Shown here: piece by piece, positions 21,561 through 34,970 of the stretch
Layout: the number at the start of each line of letters is the position of its first letter
How positions within the stretch are numbered: position 1 is the stretch's first letter
NCBI GenBank assembly: GCA_965153455.1
Contig: OZ234494.1
Coordinates: forward strand, 15,996,001-16,060,000
Source of the DNA: Sphagnum compactum
Lineage: Eukaryota > Bryophyta > Sphagnopsida > Sphagnales
Length of the DNA: 64,000 nt
Direction: 5' to 3'
The notes under the pieces: generated by a model
What the model saw: only the letters and a program-made list of their open reading frames with translations
Database searches by the model: none
What the model was told of the DNA's origin: nothing
Program-made: the position numbers and the translations under genes

Positions 21561-24500
21561 AACTTGAAGCTATGGTGGTCAACCATTGTTAGACTTTATT
21601 TTAATTAGTTTCAATTTAAAACTTAGACAATATGAAAAGGAACCAAATGACATTATTGATCCAAAAGGTTCTATTCTTGAAATTATGCAAAAATATTTAA
21701 ATGTTAAGATTATTGGAGCTACTTGAGAGTGTATTAATGAAAGTCTAAATTGCCAAAAAAATTAACAAAATTTGTTATATCCTTTTCCTTTTCCTTGAGT
21801 GCTCCTTGACTAAAGTTATCTCAACTAATCATGATAACACATGGAAATGTAAATAAACACACTTGTCATGTGTTTTTGTGTGAGTTAGTTAACATGAATT
21901 TCACAAATGATCATTGTTGTTGCAAATGACCAATTGACCAATTAATTGTTGCTCTTGCAAATGACTAACTACTACAAGTCATTTGGTTCTTTGTGATTTT
22001 GCATAGATTGTGACCATGTTAAATGAACAAGTCAATCCAAAGGAACCAAGTTCTTGGATGTTGATCATTTTGATAACAAATCTAACAAATTGTACAAGGC
22101 TAGAAAGATGTAATCATTTATATATGTTATATTCCCTTGGTGCCCAAGGGTTTGTGGAATCATAATTAAAGGGATGTATTAAAATTGAACAAAAAGATGT
22201 TCAACAACCCACTCCTTGATACATGTTGACAATGAAGTTTTGTCTTTTTACAAACTACAAGACAAGACAAGACGTGCATACTACCATATCTCCCAACAAC
22301 ACTTATCATATATAGAAAATTTTCTTTTAATACCTATTAAATATAATGCTTGAAAACATACACCTAAAACATCATGTCCAATAAACAAGTGTTCAAGTCT
22401 AGATCAATTATTTCCTTCATAATGCAAAAATGACTTGGGCAAAGCAAATGCTTTCTTGGTGCATGGATATGGTTTTAGTTTCTAAAAAAGAGAATACGTT
22501 GCCATAGACACTCATCTACTAAGGCATTTTGTTGGTAAAAGCAAACCCCCACAAATATTTGTGACTTCATTTTTCCTTTCAATCAAGCTCAAACAACTTA
22601 TAAACATGATTACTATAGCAAGCAAATTGCTCATGAATGGACGAACTTAAATTGTAAGAAATTGAAAGAAAAAACTAGAAAAAAAATTTTGTGTGAGGTT
22701 TTCCATGCCTATAGACCTAAATATAAGGCTTTAATATTGCATCCTAGCAAAAATGGGTGTGTCCAAACACATGGCAATTATTTTGTTGTCATAAAGACCT
22801 TTTGCCTCTAAGCAATTAGATCCCACTACTTTTAATAAGTTTGGATTCAACAACATTCACTTATTTAAACAAAGCTCAAATCTACATCATGAACAAGCTT
22901 CTCATATCATTTCACGTTATCACATAACATATTATATTCTTATGATTGTCTTAATGGTTGTATTACAGGCTTCACCTTCTAAAGTTGGAATGTTCATTTG
23001 TTTATTGTTCTAATTTACTAAGATCACACTTGTGAAAGTTCTTTTTTTATGGTTCATGTTTTGTAGTAATATCTAATATTTTCATAACATCCTTAATAGT
23101 TGCAAGTTAGTTGTAATGATCATTCAATTATCATCATTTTTTTGGTGAACATGATTTCACACAATAATTCAATTCTAAGTTAATAAACACTAATCGAAAA
23201 TTTGTCCTAGATCATGTCATGTCTCAAGATGTTTTATAGACATGTCTTTTAACAACATTATCAATTAACAAGAGAACCATTATAGGTGATCTAAAATGCA
23301 TTATCAAATGTCTTGGACTTTAACAATTAAATTCATTTATTTTGGTGTTCAGTTTGATGTTTGGACTTACATTTTCATCTTCATCATCATTCCTATTATC
23401 CTCATTGTTGTTCATATAATCTTCAAATTTCAAGGTTTTTCATCATCCTTCTTGTTGTTATGGCTATTGCCATTAATGTCATCCATATCCTTCCTTGTTC
23501 TCCTATTGTTGTTCCAATCATTGTTATAATTTATTTTCTCTAGGTTGGTTCACTTGTCATCCTCATTATCCTTATCACCTTTGTTAGTGTTTTGAACATC
23601 TATTATCATCATTCCCAATGTCCTTGGTGTACCACATTACACCTTCCTTTATGTTTGTTGCTATTTTTTGTTTTCTTAGGTTTTATGCACCCACAAAGGC
23701 TTGACACAAGTTATTGAGGTAAACTTTTTGATATAATGTCATAAATTTTTAAAAAAAACCTTGAACATGTTATTATTTCTTGAATTGCAATAAGCTGGTC
23801 ATGTGAGAGCTCTAGCATGGGACTAGGACAAGCTTTCAAGTTGATCTCTTAGGCATGTCAATTGTTCAAACTAAAGAAAATGGGTGGTTAGTGCATATTT
23901 TGAAATCAAAATGGTGCATGAACAAGCAATGGGCTCACATGAAGTCATAAGATTCACCAAGGCCCAAACTAAAAAGGTTCACCATTTTTTTTGCCTATAG
24001 TACAATTTGTAACTCCAACCCATGGGGGCTAGATCAAAATGGTAATTTTCCTAGGACTTCCAAATGGAAGTGCCAATACTTGACTGTGACATGTTTCAAA
24101 CGTTTGGAAGGTCATAAATCCATCAAATGATATCCAAATTTAGGGATATATTGTTTATTTTATAGCCCTTAGAAATAACTTTGCAATGTTTTATCAAGCT
24201 CTTTGATCAAATTTGATTTGATTTCTCAAACTATTAATTAAATAGTTTCAATCACTTTGGTAGTTTGATTTCTGAACTCTTCAAATGGCCATAAAACTTA
24301 TGCCATAGATATTTGTTTTGGGAATATGATCCTATTTTTATTATGGTACTCTTCAAGTTATTTCCAAAAATATAAATAAAGCCCAATTTGCACAAGGTTT
24401 GACCTTGCTTTGATTCCCACACATTTCCATTTCATTTGGGAATGTGTTTGCACTCTCCTATTTTCATTCAATGTTTCAATCCTTTACACAACCAATTGGA

Positions 24501-27500
24501 TTTTAATTGAGAAGCTTGCAACCTCCTTTCATCATGGGAAGGATAAATTATGGTGGATGAAAACATCCTTGGGTGATACCACTAGGAATGTCACACATTG
24601 CATTTATTAGATTCATCAAACTTCATGACAATAAAGGACACATTTAGAGAAGGATTTTTATTATATATTGTTAATGAATACATTACTAAATTTTTTCAAT
24701 ATATGAATCTTTAATGCAATCAACAAAAATTTGATTTTTTTTCAAAAAATTGAAGTGGATAATTTATGCATCCCTAAGTTAGTCAACTAGAGCAATGGTA
24801 AAAATCCTCCCCAATTCTAGATTTTGTAACAAATTGTAAATTCCAAGTAAGAAATAAGAAATAAAACTTGGGAACTCAATGATGGTATCAAAACAAACTA
24901 TTCAAGTTGTGTTCACCAACATGTCAAATTTGAATGCGCAAATTAAACAAGAAGGCGATTCGTTCATTTTGGGCCCATAAATGAGCATAGATGAGCCACA
25001 TCTTAATTTCAGTGATGAGTAATCAAAACTAATACATGGGGGACTTTTTGGAATCCTTTGTATGGTCGTCCATGGACCATTCCAAAGACAATTTCAAAAA
25101 TAACTACTTCATTTCTTTCTTAATAACTACTTTTTAAATTTATTAACTTTAAAAATAATTATATCCCACCTTTCCTAATAAGTACCTCACTCTTTTTCCC
25201 TATCCACCAACATGGATATGAAAAAACAAATAACATGTCTTTTCATGTCCATGAAATGTATATTAATTAAAATTAAATTTGACATTGACATAAATACAAT
25301 GAATTATTAAATGCCACATGAAAATATAAGAAAGAAAAAAGTTGATCATCATTGGTAGTGCATAGCAATGCGAAACTCAAATTCAAATTGACAAGAATTA
25401 ATTTGGACTTGGGAAGAAGCATCATCTTCCTCCCTAAAATATATTCCAAATGCTATTCCTTGTATGGACTAAATGACCATTTTTCTTTGAACTTTCAAGT
25501 GGAAATTTTAAAACTACCAAATAATGAGTCTCACCACTTTGGGGTTCATATTTTTATCATTTTACATCTAAATTGAATCCTTTCAAAAGCACCTTATAAC
25601 CCTTGAAATATATTTTCAACAACTTATCAAGTTCCATTGAAATTGAAGTTTATTGGGCTTAGGCACATTACTTTTTTGTTTAAAAATGACGAATGAAGAG
25701 TCTATTTTTAGCTAAAAACCAAGGCCAAGAACACACCATTGGATTACCTTCCTTTTTAAAAAATATTCTAGGAACTACATCTTGCCCACTATTTTTAATA
25801 CCTTACAATGCAATATTTTTAATGGAGACACTTTGAAAATCATATTTGTTTTTTTCACATTGAATAGGACTTAATAGAATCTTGGCAATTTTGACCTCCC
25901 AAAAAGTATAGAAATGGATATCACACTTGTAATGACAATTTTAATTAAAAAACTTGGTTTGATTTATTTTTTCCCCATTTTAATCACTTATAAGAAAGTA
26001 CACCAAACAAAAATGGTTAAGTATTTTAAGAGTTTTGATTCCAAATTTATAATTTTCTGGTAAACAAATAAGATTATGATCAAAGATATAATTGTTGCAC
26101 ATGTTTGGAAATCCACCCTAAACCTTATAATGGTCATATACATTTTTTTTTTTCAAACCTCCGGGGATAATATAAATCATTGATATTAGTCCCTTTTAGC
26201 ATGTTCTTTATTAATTGAAATTAGGAGAATTAAATAACTTGGGGGTTTGGAATTTTTACCTGGTGATCCAAAAAAGTGAACACTTTAACATGAATATGCC
26301 CTATTGAAGCCTTCCAAACATTGAGTAAGTGAGTGAGAATCATTTTGACAATTTGATTTTCAACCTTTCCAATTTCAAAAACTTGTGTTACATATCTTTG
26401 TTAATAATTTGAGAATGCAACCCCACTTTATTGTAATGTTTTTCAAAACATTTCCTACCATTAAAAAAGGCGCAATTTGGTCAAAATTTGGTTCCCCAAA
26501 CCTTGAACAAAGATTTGGTACACCCCAAGATTCAACTCCCAAAGTGAAAGTGCATTTGTGAGTCTTGGGGGCCTCATTTTTGCACTCCCACACACCTCCT
26601 TTTCACAAAGCATGTGTGTTTAGGTTGACACCATGCCTTGGACTTCTTATAGCCCATTTTAACCCTTGTCATGCCCTAATCTTGGTCGCAAGCCCAAGGT
26701 TAAGGTCACTATGAACAATCAATGTGTAAAAGAAAACTTTCAAGAAAGTCACAATGGAGCTTCATATAAATTTTCAAGAACACAAAATGAATTTTTTTTT
26801 GGTTTTAACCTTGGCCTATGACTTTAAGGATGAACCATATCCACACACACAAAGGTTCCATCATAAAGTCTTTGCATTACAATAAGTGTTTTATACAAAT
26901 TCAACATTTTTTTTGGATCCCAAAATCCAACCCCTCAAGAGTCCACAATTCTAATATTCAAATTGCTTGCATTGCTTGCATCCATTAACAAACTTCCAAA
27001 CACCTATAACTACTTTGCCAAACTTGTTGATTGGGTTAGGGTGGTTACAAGGTAGGGTGGCTCACTTTTTGCATTGCAATTTAGTTTTTTATAGAATGGC
27101 ATGCATTTTTTACATGTTATCAACATGACATAAAAATAAGAATTTTCCAAATTTGTGGCTAGATTTAGATTGTCAACTTGAAGAAAAAGACATCTATAAA
27201 AAAAATTACAACATATATACACCAAACATGTTATATAATGAACTTTTGAAGTTGAAAAATATGGATTGGTTTGTTGTTTGTGCCTCTATATGCATGCGTG
27301 CATTTTTGTGTATGAATTTTATTTGGGATATTTTATAGGGACTCAATATATGATACATTAAAACAAAAAGAACATATATGCAAAAAAATTGTTAGAAAAC
27401 ATTTAATCAAAATAAAGTCATGGACTTTTGAATGGTTTAAAATGAGCCATATTTTCATAAGTCTATATCATAATCATTTTTCAATGGTTTTCAATTTTTA

Positions 27501-30500
27501 TTTTCTTAACATATAGTTAAAGAATTTTTTAGAATGGCTATTCTTCATATGGGTTTTTTAGTTTATTAATCACCATGTAATTCCCCACTAAATTAATGAT
27601 ATCAAAATAGACTACCATTTTAACATTATCATATGGACTTTTAGGGAGTGGAACATTTGCTAAAAATGAGCCACCTTAGAGTGCATACACTGATCGATCA
27701 CCAACTTGTTGAAAGTTTGACAACACATTTGTTACTATTTAGTCAAATTTTAACACCTTGATTTGTCACTCATTACATTATTGATTTGTTTCTTTTCTAA
27801 TTTGTTTTGTCTTATTATCCCTTTAAAGGAGTAAAACATGTTGGCAAGGGATTAACACATGTTGTTATAAGGAGTTAAAATGTGGTAATCAAATGTAGCT
27901 TAACTAAAGGTGAGGCAAAAATTAAGCTTTTGGAAGGGGAGTGGATTTTCAAATGTGTAGGATGAAGATGTGAGGTAAATGCGATTGAGTGAAAAAGGTG
28001 AAGTGGGGGAAGCATGGATTAGTGGCAATTAAAGTGTTTTACAAAGTGATGATATTCCAAGATATTGAGTGCAACAAGAAATATGTAATGGCTTCAAGCC
28101 CATGTTGTTGTATGCACAATTAGAAGTTACTTTAAGAATTCAAATGTATAAGAGACTTCTTAACATTATGTTCAAACCATATTGTGGTTTCTGAATTTAT
28201 TTCAAAATATGATTCATTTGGTATTGTTTTGATTGACAAAGAACATAGAGGATGATTGATGGTCATGTTTCTTTAAGGCATAATTTGGAGCTGTAAATGG
28301 TGTTCAATGAAATTGAAAAAATATGAAAGTGTATGCAAATGAAGGAATGATTTCTTGTGTGAAAGGAGGAAAAAAAAATTATGTCTTTAGTTATGAATAA
28401 AATAACAACCACCTATCCCATTCATAACAAAATAAACTACTAACAAGAAAACACTTGATTTGCACATTTTCAATCGGTGAAAACCATGCAAGGAAATTGT
28501 CTTTAGATGAAGTGTACAAGTTGTAATCTAACTTAATAATGGTCCTTAGAAAAAGAAGGTAATATATGTACATTTTGAAACAAGTTATTAAAAGAACACA
28601 CAAAGGAATTCCTTTGAAAAAAAAGTTGAAGTTGAAATAGTTCTTCAATAGTATAAAGTTTACACAAGATTGTATAAAAAAGGAAAAAGAATTGGAAAAG
28701 AGAAAGACTTACATTAAGTTAATTAAGGAAAGAAATATAAATGTAGTTCTTGTAAAAAAATTACATGTTTTATCAATATCTTTTAGGTTGATTAGGTTAA
28801 TTCAGGTTTGAAAAATATTGTTTTGATGACACCTTTCAAAATTAAGCCCAATAAATAAAGATAAATGTTTTCTTACAAAAATATAAATTATGTGAAATTA
28901 ATATGATCAATCATTATTTATATAACTTCTTAATTTAAAGAACATGCCTTTGCTCCCTTTACAATATGCTCATAGTTATTATTTGCAATAACTTATAGCC
29001 TTGATTTTAGCTACAAAATTTGTAGTCACTCATTGTATATTTGATTCCAAAATGAGGTTATAAAACTAAACTTGTGAACATTTCTTCATCAAAAACCTTT
29101 TTTTTATCTACCATTTAGTAGTAGTCTTTTCTAAATTCTATAATGAATAAATCATGTAAGTTTTAATTTTTAAAAAGCTATTGCACCATGATTAACAAGA
29201 TGTACTAGTCAATCTTTATGCTTATAGGTTTCAAATCTTTAACTACATAGATGAATATATTATATATGATTTTTTTATGAATGTTATTAGTTATTCTTGT
29301 ATCCCATTTGAAATGTATTGTATGAATTTGTATATGTTCTACCATTATTTTTTTGCACATTGTTATTTGATGTATGCTAAATTTGGTCCCTTGGTCCTTA
29401 GAATTCTTATTTTAATCTTACATTTTCTTTTGTTTTTAACATTCTTGCTAACCTATTTGCTTTTTCATCCTTGTTCTCTCACAAAGATGAATCATAAAAG
29501 ATTGCTAAGGTTGTTAGCACAAGAAATTCAATGTTCTTTTTTTGCAATCCATGATGTATTAAGAATTATCGATAATTGTTCAAGATTCCATAACCATATC
29601 AAGTACACAAACCATTCCTTGCTAGTAAGGCACCACAAATACCTCAAGTTCAACTAAGATGGTAATGAAGCAAATTACAACACAACTTTCCTTCCAAAGC
29701 CTCAACTAGTTGTATATATGCATTCAAGTTTAATCAATGGTACTAGTTTGTTCATTGCAATCACAAACCAAAAGAAAGTGAATGTAAGTTAAGTGAAGAG
29801 TGCATGATGTTTTTGTATCAAATCAAAAAGTATTATCTAGTATAAATTTTAAAAAATATTAAAACCAAATTAAAAATTTCATTGCATGAGTACGTGATGC
29901 ATGTGTTTAAATGTATTTTGGTGGGTATTGTTAAAAATTGTGGCAAGAAACTTATTCTCAAATATGTGTAATTAAAAGGCTTTGAATTTTTGAATTTGGG
30001 GTAAAAGGATTTTAGATTGGAAGAAACTTTCATGATAAGACTTGCATAAATAAGTTACATTTGTCAAATCTACCTGATTTTTTACTTTGACTTATAATAC
30101 TACTTATTCATGTTGATTTCGTTCTTGTTTTTCATTTTTTGTTACATTTGATCTAGAATATTCAAAACAACGTTTAGGATGGAAAAAAAAAAAATTGATT
30201 AATATTTAGATACAATTTAAGTAAAAAACTAATATAGTAATTTTTAAAATGATGTAATTCATATGTCATTATGAAAGAGGGTGAAACAATATTAGGGATG
30301 CCACTTTAGGCAAAATATTGATGTATAATTTATATGACAATACAAATTAAGCTTGAATTTTGGTGACAACCTTTTGACAATCTTAAATTTAGGTAAATTT
30401 TTTTTGAATGTGCATGACAAGTTTTTGAATTTCAAAGTTCATTTTAAATCAAAGTTTTTGAGATCTCCACCAATTAGATAAAGAGGATTGGATAAATGTA

Positions 30501-31410
30501 ATGTACATGAAATATATAACAATATAGTACATTTTGATCTTGAATTTGATAGCCTTAGGGTCTCATGTTTAATATGATTCATGAACCACTACAAGTGAAG
30601 TGCAAAACTAATACAAGGAACATTTTAAAAATATTTTTTCTTTCATATGAAAATATTATTTGATGAAAATAATGGTCCTTGTAAGAAACTTGAAAGGGTA
30701 TCTTCAAGTTCAGGTGTACCAAAAGGATGTCACGACTATTGTTATTTACAAAATAAATTTTTATTTGGGCATTGAAATGGGTATAAAAATTTTCAATTTC
30801 AATGAAATACATTACAAGGAAAATTGTAATTTACAAGGTTATATTTAAAGAATTAAAAATATTTATGGTTATACTAAGATGTCATAAATGATATCAATAA
30901 AAGGAAGAGGAAACTATCAAGGGGTTTAATGAGTTTTTATTCATATATAATAAGGAGCATTTAAAACAATTATAAGTCCTTTCAATTTCAATTCATAATT
31001 GATGCATTTGAATAAATGAATGTAAAGAAAAAATAATTTGATTTTTTCATTTTATGTATTTCGATGATGGTTTCAAATAAGGTCTAGTTAAATTTATTAA
31101 ATGACTACCAAATTTAGTTGTGGGGTGGTACATCTTATTGTGAAAACCTAAAATGGAAAACACACATTTGATGCATTTTCAAACGTATCAAGAGAAAAAT
31201 TTCAAAATTTTCAACATTGAAAATTTTAATTAACTTGTGTGAAATTTGACATTGACCTAGGGTATTGTGATGAACATTTAAAATAATGATCCCTTTCTAC
31301 CATTTCGATTGGTCTTTTGGAATCCTCACAACCTTACCAAAGCTTATTACGTAACCTTATTACACATTTAATTGTCAATTTACTCAATATAACTAGAAAA
31401 AAAACATACA
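21561..31410. other. About 10 kb of AT-rich DNA with no recognised gene
   Basis: Many short ORFs occur but none shows a family motif, codon bias or conserved architecture. No pol III gene, clear inverted-repeat element or long tandem array was seen. Very decayed transposon DNA is the likeliest content. Confidence 0.65.
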
Positions 31411-31545
31411 AACCACCAAATCCAACAATTTTTCATTGGCCATAACATTTTTTTCTTCACACCTACACACAACCCTATTCAACACCCTTTGTATATTAAT
31501 ATACTAATACTATAACCCTTGTTATATACATATAGGGTTAAAAAT
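31411..31545 (+). repeat. Dispersed repeat R2, copy A
   Basis: Aligns with 47761-47910 (CCACCAAATCC, TTCATTGG, CTATTCAACACCCT, TATTAATA-ACTAATAC, and a final AGGGTTAA). It sits about 85 bp left of the second pogo transposon. Confidence 0.8.
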
Positions 31546-32503
31546 CATTGAGGCAAACACATAACATTTGGGGTAATGTAATGCTTCTACATCATGATTG
31601 GGCAAGGAGCCTACACAATCACCCCACTATCGTATCGCCGCGCTCGTTTCACACCAATATTAATTATTTTAGGGGTACTGTGAAAAAAAAAAAATTCTGA
31701 GGGGGGAAGTGCGAAATGTGAAACAAACAAAATTAATTAATTCTACGGTGTAAATGCGAAAATGCAAAACGCTCAAATATATATTATAATTATATATATA
31801 TATTAATTCTAGGGTGCGAGTAGCCCCCTGGGGCATGAAAAAAAACGAAAAATGATGGTAAAATAAATAGGTAAGCGATAAATGAATCAGATTCAAACAA
31901 AATATGTGTGATTTACTTTTTAATTTTGGTTGTTTTTCTTTATTGTTTCTCCTTTCTAGTATTCTTCTTTCAAGTTTCCTGCTCTTTCCTCTACCTTCTG
32001 TTGCCTACGACTCGGACTCATTCGTTGCACTGTCGATCCAAGTCTGATCTGGTCTGCTCGTGCATCATAATCTGAGGGCCTGCAAAACAATCGAACACTG
32101 CGAAATCAGGTAGGAAATGAGCTTGAATCATCCCAGCTGTTTTCAAGCAAGTGGAGACGGATCAACCGTTCAAGCTTTGCCCAAAAGTTTTTGATCGATG
32201 ACAAGCAATCAGTGAATTACAAAATCTAGGAAACAAGCATGTTGACTTTCCAAATCGAACCCACTGACATACGGTACCTAGATTCGACAGCTGGAAGCAA
32301 TTCTGGGAAGAGAAACGGGTCAGGAGAGTTGTCAAACAATCAGAACCACTCACGATCAACCACTCGCGATCAACCACTCACGATCAACCACCACATTGAT
32401 CGATAGTTGGAATGATTCAGAGCAAAGATGACGAAAAGCTCACAGAATGCAAAACAGAGACACTGTTTTTTTAATCTTGCCCACCTGAAATTCAGCAAAT
32501 TCT

Positions 32504-34778
32504 TCACACAAACTCGTCGGCCTCCCAGTCGATCAAATCAGCCTCATCATCCAGCTCCATCTCCTCCAAGCTGGGGTCAGTTTCCATGTAGCCTTGCATC
32601 ACTTCTTCAAATGGCAAACCTGCAAGCAGGTTGATTAACTTATAATGTTCAGAAGATAACCACATAACCACCAGATAACCTGATATGTAACCAATTTCTC
32701 CCCAGCATCTTGTCATCTCCATTGTCTGATGGCAAACTAGCAAGCCTAGGCTTGGATAGATAGATTGCCACTTTCAGAAATGAGCTGAAATTGCAACTGA
32801 GCTGGACAAACAAATTCGTTGGTGCTGAAATCATATCACTCCAGCTCCGCTTGACGCAAGTTGACAAGCTACTGTTCAAACTGAGCTAGGATAGTAACTT
32901 TGCAATGCACACAATTGTTCAGAACAAATGCCCAAGGCTTGAAACTCTCTATAGCTGCAAGGAAATAATCTTACCAGACAAAGCCAAGTCGGCTGGATCC
33001 CTGTCGCCATCAGGCCCCGTCACCACATCCTCGTCCTAGGATACATGATCTGGGGCCTCCATGTCCTTGAGGAGCTTCCGCTTGAAGCACTCCAGCATTG
33101 CCTCCCGCTCGAATGCAGCATCCTGGATGCGTCCCAGTTTGCACATGGCAAACCCCTTCCTGATCAGAGCATCTTGCGCCCGCACTTGTAGCCAGGCGCC
33201 CCTAAGGAAGCCCATGATCTCACCCCTGAGCTGAGCTGCCGTTGTTTGAAGCTTGACTTTGCTTGGATCAACCCCTGCTTTGATCTGCTTGGCTATCTCT
33301 GCTGCCTGGAACTGATTGTAGAGCTGGTGGATTGCATGCTTAAATGGCCGCTGGAAAACTACGTCCATCACTTGTAGCTTAGAGGTACAGTTGGCTAGCA
33401 CAAAGAGGAGAAGAATGTGGGGGAAATTCTCCTTCATGAACCCTCTAAACTCGACTGAGATGTGCACTGACCAACAGTCGATCAGCCAGATCATTCGCTG
33501 CGTCAGAAGATTCAACCCAAGATCAAAACACTTCCCCTCGAAGTATGGGTGCAACACCTTTTGAACGAAGCTTCTCATGGTCTCCTGGGTAGACCAATGA
33601 TTGGCACTATGGGTGAGGTGCCACCCCTCTGAAGCGGCTATCACTGCAGCTGCATTTTTTGGTAAGACCTGCCCCGTCTTTCCCTGGAACACAACTTGAA
33701 GAGGAAGCAAGACCCCATCTGCTGCAGCGCTCCCAAGCACCGTGAACTGACGCTTATCCTCCTTCCCCAAATTGAGCACCTGCTTTGCCCCCTTGACTTC
33801 ATACGTCCGTTCTCAGAAAGGCTTCAGGTGCACTCCCGTCTGGTCAGAGTTGACCACAAGGCAGTCTGGGACTGAATGCATCAAACAGAGCGCCGCAACC
33901 CGGAATGCCATCTCCTCCCCCTGAACAACCCAGTCCTCAGGAAGCTTCCTTGCTGCCCCCGTCGTCCGTCGCCAAGTCCAGCCAAGGTGCCTCTGAGCAA
34001 AAGCTTTGGTGAACGTTTTGGAGACGCTAAACTTGACAGGTTGACTGTCCTTGTCCTTGCCAACCACCCTGTCAAATAGCTCAGGAGCCCCCACAGCGAT
34101 CACACCCTGGATCATGGTTCTGATGATTGAGCTGTCAATCTGCTGGCCAGCCAAGCGCATGCCTTTGAGACAATCAACAATCTGGCTGGCTGTCTCCGAG
34201 TGATCCTTGAGAATGCCTCTAGGCTTCTCCGTGTTGCGGCGCACCTGCGCGGCTTTCTTTGCTGCCATTAGGCCGATCTTCTCCCGCATATCATCTTTGA
34301 GAAGCCAATGCCCCGTCCCCTAATCCTTTGCATACCAACCCTTCATGGTGCTGATCGTTAGCGCGTCAAATGGGCTTCCAATTTTGCCAGGCTTTTTGAT
34401 GTGTTGCAAGTGGTTGAGAGCGTCTGTGAAGGATCGTGGATGCAACGCAACAGCCTGGGCAATGAGAGGCCATAGATCGGGGTTGCCCCACCTCGAATAG
34501 CTACCTCCACATCTACTCTTCTTAGTTGGGGGTTGGGTAGCTACCGGCTCTTCTACTTCTACCTCCTCAACAGGAGAGATGAGCACCACGTCAGGTTGAC
34601 GCTTCATCTTGGGTCTTCCTACAGGCCTCTTTGCCACTCGCCGCTCCTCATCCCTAGCAAGCTTCTCAGCCTCCTCCTCCTTCCTTTTCGCCCAATACAC
34701 CGCATCTCGCTTCTTTTGCTCCTCAATATCAGCAGGTGTGGCTTTCTTGAAGAAGTTGGTGATCATGGCAGTAGCCAT
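32504..34778 (-). pseudogene. Pogo-group transposase 2, two exons, three in-frame stops
   Basis: Exon 1 runs 34778-32975 and exon 2 32619-32504, joined across a 355-nt GT-AG intron (donor GTAAGA at 32974, acceptor CTTGCAG ending 32620) that keeps frame and adds an acidic tail ending in DEFV. The predicted length is 639 residues including the stop positions. Seen in order: ITNFF (6-10), AT-hook RPVGRPK near 51-57, HTH-like region about 95-150, and catalytic D312 (NSDQTG), D434 (IDCWSVH) and D472 (LQVMDV). The D-D spacings (121 and 37 residues) equal those of transposase 1. Stops are TAG 34322-34320, TGA 33815-33813 and TAG 33038-33036, all in one frame. Probably inactive, but only point mutations separate it from an open gene. 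Confidence 0.9.
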
Positions 34779-34930
34779 GACCTACCCAATGCGCCCCCTT
34801 CAGCTGCTCTTCTCTCAAGTTTCTTGAAATGTGATTCAAGTTGAAGCAAGCCTGAGCTTCTCTGATCTTTAGCCTGAGTAGAACGTGACTCCGAGTCGCT
34901 CAGGCTCATTGGAAAGTTGGTTTCAATGAA

Positions 34931-34970
34931 ATGGCGGCCGGCCCGACGGCCGGCGGGCCGCGGCCCGCCC
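34931..34970. other. GC-only palindromic island upstream of transposase 2
   Basis: Almost entirely G and C. 34952-34969 is a perfect 18-bp palindrome (GGCGGGCCGCGGCCCGCC), preceded by a second GCCGGC inverted pair. It lies between the right terminal repeat and the transposase start, so it would be in the promoter or leader. Confidence 0.9.

Noticed and set aside
22440-22880. Possible extra retrotransposon relic
   Set aside because: Short translated pieces look vaguely transposon-like but no specific pol or gag motif could be aligned.
29277-29657. 126-codon hydrophobic ORF
   Set aside because: Phe/Leu-rich composition follows from T-rich DNA; no family motif or neighbouring exon.
208-34322. 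TAG read as glutamine (an altered genetic code, as in some ulvophyte algae)
   Set aside because: One TAG (7027-7029) aligns with Trp rather than Gln, a TGA stop also occurs, and the host gene is a land-plant family. Deamination at methylated sites explains the pattern better.
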